Of a stretch of 5,205 bases of DNA, positions 2,800 to 5,205 are shown in pieces. Under the pieces are notes generated by a model. It saw only the letters and a program-made list of their open reading frames with translations, was not told where the DNA came from and made no database searches. Numbering within the stretch: the first letter of the stretch is position 1; every line of letters begins with the position of its first letter. A program made the position numbers and the translations under genes. This stretch comes from an uncultured Clostridia bacterium. Lineage in GTDB: Bacteria > Bacillota_A > Clostridia > Christensenellales > CAG-138. Where the stretch lies: positions 1 to 5,205 of the forward strand of contig CAMYWS010000104.1 in NCBI GenBank assembly GCA_947302865.1, written 5' to 3'.

Positions 2800-5205
2800 A
2801 TCACGGCAGAGGACATGGAAAACGCCCCGGTGCTCATTCCGGGAGAAGTGGCGACGGTAAACATCACGACCGGAGGACAGTACGTGTATTTCAAGGTCGT
2901 TCCGGAGTTTTCGTGTCAATACACGTTCTACTCCACCGGAAGCCGTGATACGGTAGCGTATCTCTATGACGCCGAAGGGACGCAGACGGCGACGGACGAC
3001 GACAGCGGCGACGATTACAATTTCAGACTTGTCGTTACGCTGACGGAAGGGGAGACCTATTATCTCGGCGCCCGTATCTGGGGTACCGGCAATACCGGTT
3101 CATACCCGCTCTATTCGGAGGTGCACAGCGTTGACGCGTGGACGACCGTAACCCCCGCGACCTGTACCGAGCCGGGCGAGGAAACCGGAACCTGCACGAT
3201 CTGCGGCGAGGAAATCACGCGTGAGATCGCGCCGCTCGGTCACGACTGGACGAATGCGGTTTCCAACGGCGACGGCACGCATGATCACACCTGCGCTCGC
3301 TGCGGCATAACCCAGACCGACCCCTGCGATTATGAGGAGCAGATGGAAGGCGGCTTCACAATGCATACCTGCAGGGAATGCGGCTATTCGTATACGGATG
3401 AGGTGACCGGCGCGCAAAGTATCGCGCTCTGGGACTTTGAGGAGGAGCCCGTCGACTGGACCTTTGTCGACGCGGACGGCGACGGCTATAACTGGGAGTG
3501 GTATTCGACCAGCAGCGCGTATGAGGGAGACTATGTGCTCCGCTCCGATTCATGGTACAACGGCAGCGCGCTGACGCCGGACAACTGGGCGATCTCTCCG
3601 GCGTTCTCTCTGATCGGAGCCGACAGCGCATGGGTTAATCTGTGGGTAAGGGATTCCAGCTACGATGACATTATCGCGCTGTACGCGGGCATTTCGACGG
3701 ACGTCGATTCCATGACGAAGATCTCCGAAGATATCAGCCCCACCAGCTCGTATGAACAACTTGCGTTCGACCTGTCCGACTTTGCAGGCGAACCGTTCGT
3801 TTATCTCGCGATCCGGCACTATAACTGCACGGATCAGTATTATGTGTATGTCGACTACGTGGAAGTGTCCGCAACGTATGCGGAATGCACCGACCACGTG
3901 CTTGTCGAAGTACCGGCTGCGGAAGCGACCTGCACCGAAGGCGGACATTGCGCCTACTGGGAGTGCGAAAACTGCGGCAGAATGTTTTATGACGAGGATG
4001 GCACGGAACCTGCAATGCCGGGCGACGTGTTCAATGCGCCCGCGCTCGGTCACGACTGGGGCGAGGCGGTCAGCAACAACAACGGCACGCATACCTATAC
4101 CTGCGACCGCTGCCACGAAACGAGGACCGAGGACTGCACCTTTGAAATGCATATGGAAGACGGCGTCGTCACCGACGTCTGCACCGAATGCGGCTATACC
4201 GTACTGTCGGATCTGATCGCATACTGGGACTTTGAAGACGAGCCCTCCGACTGGTGGTTCTATGACGCGGACGGCGACGGATACAACTGGGATTGGGTCT
4301 ACGACGAAGGTTGGACCTGTTACGGCGGCGTCGGTATCATCCACTCCGCGTCCTACATCAACAACACCGGCGCGCTTTCGCCCGATAACATCGCCGTTTC
4401 TCCGGCGTTCTCGCTTGCCGAATGCACCGACGCGACGCTTTCCGCGTGGGCAAGAGGACAGGACAGCAGCGCGAACGGTGAAGTGTTCGCATTCTATGCC
4501 GGAACGACGTATAACCCGGACGATTGGGTGAAGGTTTCGGAGGATTATACGACGGACGGCGAGTATCGGGAATACACGGCGGATCTGTCCGAATTTGTCG
4601 GCGAGCCGGTCGTTCACATTGCGATCCGCCACTATAACGTCTCCGATATGTACTGGCTGAACATCGACGACGTTTCGATCAAGGGCACGCCCATCGATCC
4701 GTGCGAGACAGGCAACCACTCGATGACGTACGTTCCCGCCAAAGAACCCACCGAAACCGAGGACGGCAACATTGCGTATTACGTCTGCGACGTCTGCGGA
4801 TATTATTATCTGGACGAGGAAGGCACGCAGCCGGTTTCCGCGGCGGATGTGATCCTGCCGGGCGGTTACCCCGTCACGGTTGACGAGAACATCGAACACG
4901 GTACCGTCGTTACGTTTGTCACGCGGGCAAAGCCGGGCGATTTCGTTCCGCTGAACGTCACGCCGGATCAGGGCGCGGTACTTGAATATCTCGCCTATGT
5001 CGACGAAGACGGCGAAAATGCGTTGGTACCGGGTCCGAAGGCGAAGGAAGGCGATCTGCAGATCGTCCCGCAGAAGTCCGAAGGAAAGCTTGCGCCGAAT
5101 GCGAAGATCGGAACGCCTGCCGGCCTTACGAAGAGCGGCGCGCCGGTCAGCGTCGTCAAAGCAGAGACCGAGATCGAAGAAAACTACTTCATTATGCCGG
5201 GAAGC
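2722..5205 (+). CDS. Secreted multidomain surface protein: PPC-like, duplicated cysteine module plus cleaved-adhesin domains, InlB-like repeat (3' end cut)
   Basis: The frame is open for 828 codons with no stop before the window ends. Layout: signal peptide (1-26); PPC-like beta-sandwich (about 38-134); cysteine module 1 (148-233); cleaved-adhesin/choice-of-anchor J jelly roll 1 (234-387); cysteine module 2 (389-498); jelly roll 2 (499-655); partial cysteine module 3 (661-715); and an InlB-like/bacterial repeat domain from 716 to the edge, ending in the typical '..YFIMPGS'. Both jelly rolls carry W-D-F-E near their start, a D-A-D-G-D-G-Y-N-W loop (250-258, 515-523), 'ALTPDNWAISPAFSL'-type strands and 'AIRHYN'. 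Related domains occur in bacterial adhesins and gingipain-type proteins, so a role in surface binding to host or polymer is plausible but not shown. No catalytic domain is visible in this part. The wall anchor, if any, lies downstream. The gene has its own promoter and strong RBS and diverges from dnaX. Coding status is near certain; function is general only. Confidence 0.92.
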   Translation, partial: MMRRRLTAVLLALIMALCVGIPAAGAITAEDMENAPVLIPGEVATVNITTGGQYVYFKVVPEFSCQYTFYSTGSRDTVAYLYDAEGTQTATDDDSGDDYNFRLVVTLTEGETYYLGARIWGTGNTGSYPLYSEVHSVDAWTTVTPATCTEPGEETGTCTICGEEITREIAPLGHDWTNAVSNGDGTHDHTCARCGITQTDPCDYEEQMEGGFTMHTCRECGYSYTDEVTGAQSIALWDFEEEPVDWTFVDADGDGYNWEWYSTSSAYEGDYVLRSDSWYNGSALTPDNWAISPAFSLIGADSAWVNLWVRDSSYDDIIALYAGISTDVDSMTKISEDISPTSSYEQLAFDLSDFAGEPFVYLAIRHYNCTDQYYVYVDYVEVSATYAECTDHVLVEVPAAEATCTEGGHCAYWECENCGRMFYDEDGTEPAMPGDVFNAPALGHDWGEAVSNNNGTHTYTCDRCHETRTEDCTFEMHMEDGVVTDVCTECGYTVLSDLIAYWDFEDEPSDWWFYDADGDGYNWDWVYDEGWTCYGGVGIIHSASYINNTGALSPDNIAVSPAFSLAECTDATLSAWARGQDSSANGEVFAFYAGTTYNPDDWVKVSEDYTTDGEYREYTADLSEFVGEPVVHIAIRHYNVSDMYWLNIDDVSIKGTPIDPCETGNHSMTYVPAKEPTETEDGNIAYYVCDVCGYYYLDEEGTQPVSAADVILPGGYPVTVDENIEHGTVVTFVTRAKPGDFVPLNVTPDQGAVLEYLAYVDEDGENALVPGPKAKEGDLQIVPQKSEGKLAPNAKIGTPAGLTKSGAPVSVVKAETEIEENYFIMPGS
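2833..3123 (+). other. PPC-like beta-sandwich domain
   Basis: Residues 38-134 match the pattern of bacterial pre-peptidase C-terminal-like domains: 'YVYFKVVPE' strand, 'YTFYSTGSRDTVAYLYDAEG', an acidic loop with D92-D93-D94 and D97-D98 followed by Y-N-F, and 'LTEGETYYLGARIW...TGSYPLY'. Such domains are common accessory modules in secreted proteins. The acidic loop could hold calcium. Assigned by pattern only. Confidence 0.62.
3163..3420 (+). repeat. Cysteine module 1 (CxxC knuckles with LGHDW)
   Basis: Residues 148-233. C148 and C158-x2-C161 precede LGHDW (172-176). Then come C191-x2-C194-x7-C202-x14-C217-x2-C220, ending E-C-G-Y. The paired CxxC and the histidine look like metal-knuckle or disulfide modules. 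Similar 'TCTE.G...C..CG...LGHDW' segments are common in secreted proteins of gut Clostridia, but I know of no proven function. Confidence 0.7.
3421..3882 (+). repeat. Cleaved-adhesin (choice-of-anchor J) jelly-roll domain 1
   Basis: Residues 234-387, from I-A-L-W-D-F-E-E-E-P to Y-V-D-Y-V-E-V. The D-A-D-G-D-G loop (250-255) and the ending '..LSDFAGEPFVYLAIRHYN...YYVYVDYVEV' are the family hallmarks. It is a diverged duplicate of the domain at 4216-4686. Confidence 0.78.
3886..4215 (+). repeat. Cysteine module 2
   Basis: Residues 389-498. C389, C404, C410 and C415-x2-C418 precede LGHDW (442-446). Then come C461-x2-C464-x7-C472-x14-C487-x2-C490, the same spacing as in module 1. 'AVSN..GTH.(H/Y)TC.RC' is shared with module 1. 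It has a longer header than module 1, with 'FYDEDGTEP' after the first CxxCG. Confidence 0.7.
4216..4686 (+). repeat. Cleaved-adhesin (choice-of-anchor J) jelly-roll domain 2
   Basis: Residues 499-655, from I-A-Y-W-D-F-E-D-E-P to W-L-N-I-D-D-V-S-I-K-G-T. It contains the D-A-D-G-D-G-Y-N-W loop (515-523), 'ALSPDNIAVSPAFSL' and 'LSEFVGEPVVHIAIRHYN'. About 265 residues separate equivalent positions of domains 1 and 2, so the cysteine module and jelly roll were duplicated together. Confidence 0.78.
4702..4866 (+). repeat. Cysteine module 3, header only
   Basis: Residues 661-715. C661, then 'YVPAKEPTETEDGNIAYYVC' with C689-x2-C692-G and 'YYYLDEEGTQP' match the header of module 2 (389-430, 'FYDEDGTEP'). 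The LGHDW and second cysteine cluster are missing; the chain passes straight into the InlB-like domain. Confidence 0.6.
4867..5205 (+). other. Start of an InlB-like / divergent bacterial repeat domain (cut by window edge)
   Basis: Residues 716-828. 'YPVTVDENIEHGTVVTF', 'AKPGDFVPLNVTPDQGAVLEYL', a long insertion rich in K/G/P, and 'NYFIMPGS' follow the pattern of divergent InlB B-repeat domains: a glycine-bracketed opening strand, 'G..V.L.VTPD.G', and an aromatic-x-MP end. Such repeats usually occur in tandem near the C-terminus of Clostridia surface proteins, so more may follow beyond the window. Confidence 0.55.

Noticed and set aside
2562..2894. 110-codon minus-strand frame across the intergenic region and signal-peptide region
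   Set aside because: It overlaps both promoters and the start of the surface gene on the other strand; no RBS and no recognisable domain.
3550..4899. 449-codon open frame on the minus strand over the surface-protein gene
   Set aside because: The plus frame there has a signal peptide, RBS, promoter and clear domain repeats. The minus frame yields Val/Arg/Gly-rich sequence with no motif, and its apparent internal repeats are the mirror of the duplicated adhesin units.

Overview
The window looks like a piece of chromosome from a GC-rich, Gram-positive gut-type bacterium, most likely an uncultured member of class Clostridia (Oscillospirales/Christensenellales-like). The grounds are the gene order dnaX-ybaB-recR, strong GGAGG ribosome binding sites, and a secreted protein that mixes 'CxxCG...LGHDW' cysteine modules with cleaved-adhesin domains, a style typical of gut Clostridia. 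The taxonomic call is an inference from style, not from a database match.

Left half (1-2567, minus strand): a DNA replication/repair operon read right to left. A consensus promoter (2567-2539) drives dnaX (DNA polymerase III gamma/tau, probable TTG start at 2490). It is followed 13 bases later by ybaB/ebfC (nucleoid-associated protein) and, one base after that, by recR (recombination mediator), which runs off the left edge after 129 codons. The three are tightly packed and probably co-transcribed. Inside dnaX, in the flexible proline/acid-rich linker before the C-terminal domain, lie two copies of a roughly 72-bp palindromic DNA element (1099-1170 and 1276-1347). Both are read in the same frame and encode near-identical 24-residue inserts. 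They are the most unusual thing in the window.

Middle (2491-2721): a divergent intergenic region with one promoter for the dnaX operon and one for the right-hand gene. I see no RNA gene in it; in particular the SRP RNA gene that often sits beside dnaX in Firmicutes is not recognisable here.

Right half (2722-5205, plus strand): one very long reading frame, open to the window edge (828 codons, no stop). It encodes an exported multidomain surface protein: signal peptide, PPC-like beta-sandwich domain, then a duplicated unit of cysteine module plus cleaved-adhesin (jelly-roll) domain. A third, partial cysteine module and the start of an InlB-like/bacterial repeat domain follow. The C-terminus and any wall anchor lie outside the window. 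This protein has no evident functional link to the replication operon; the two transcription units simply diverge.
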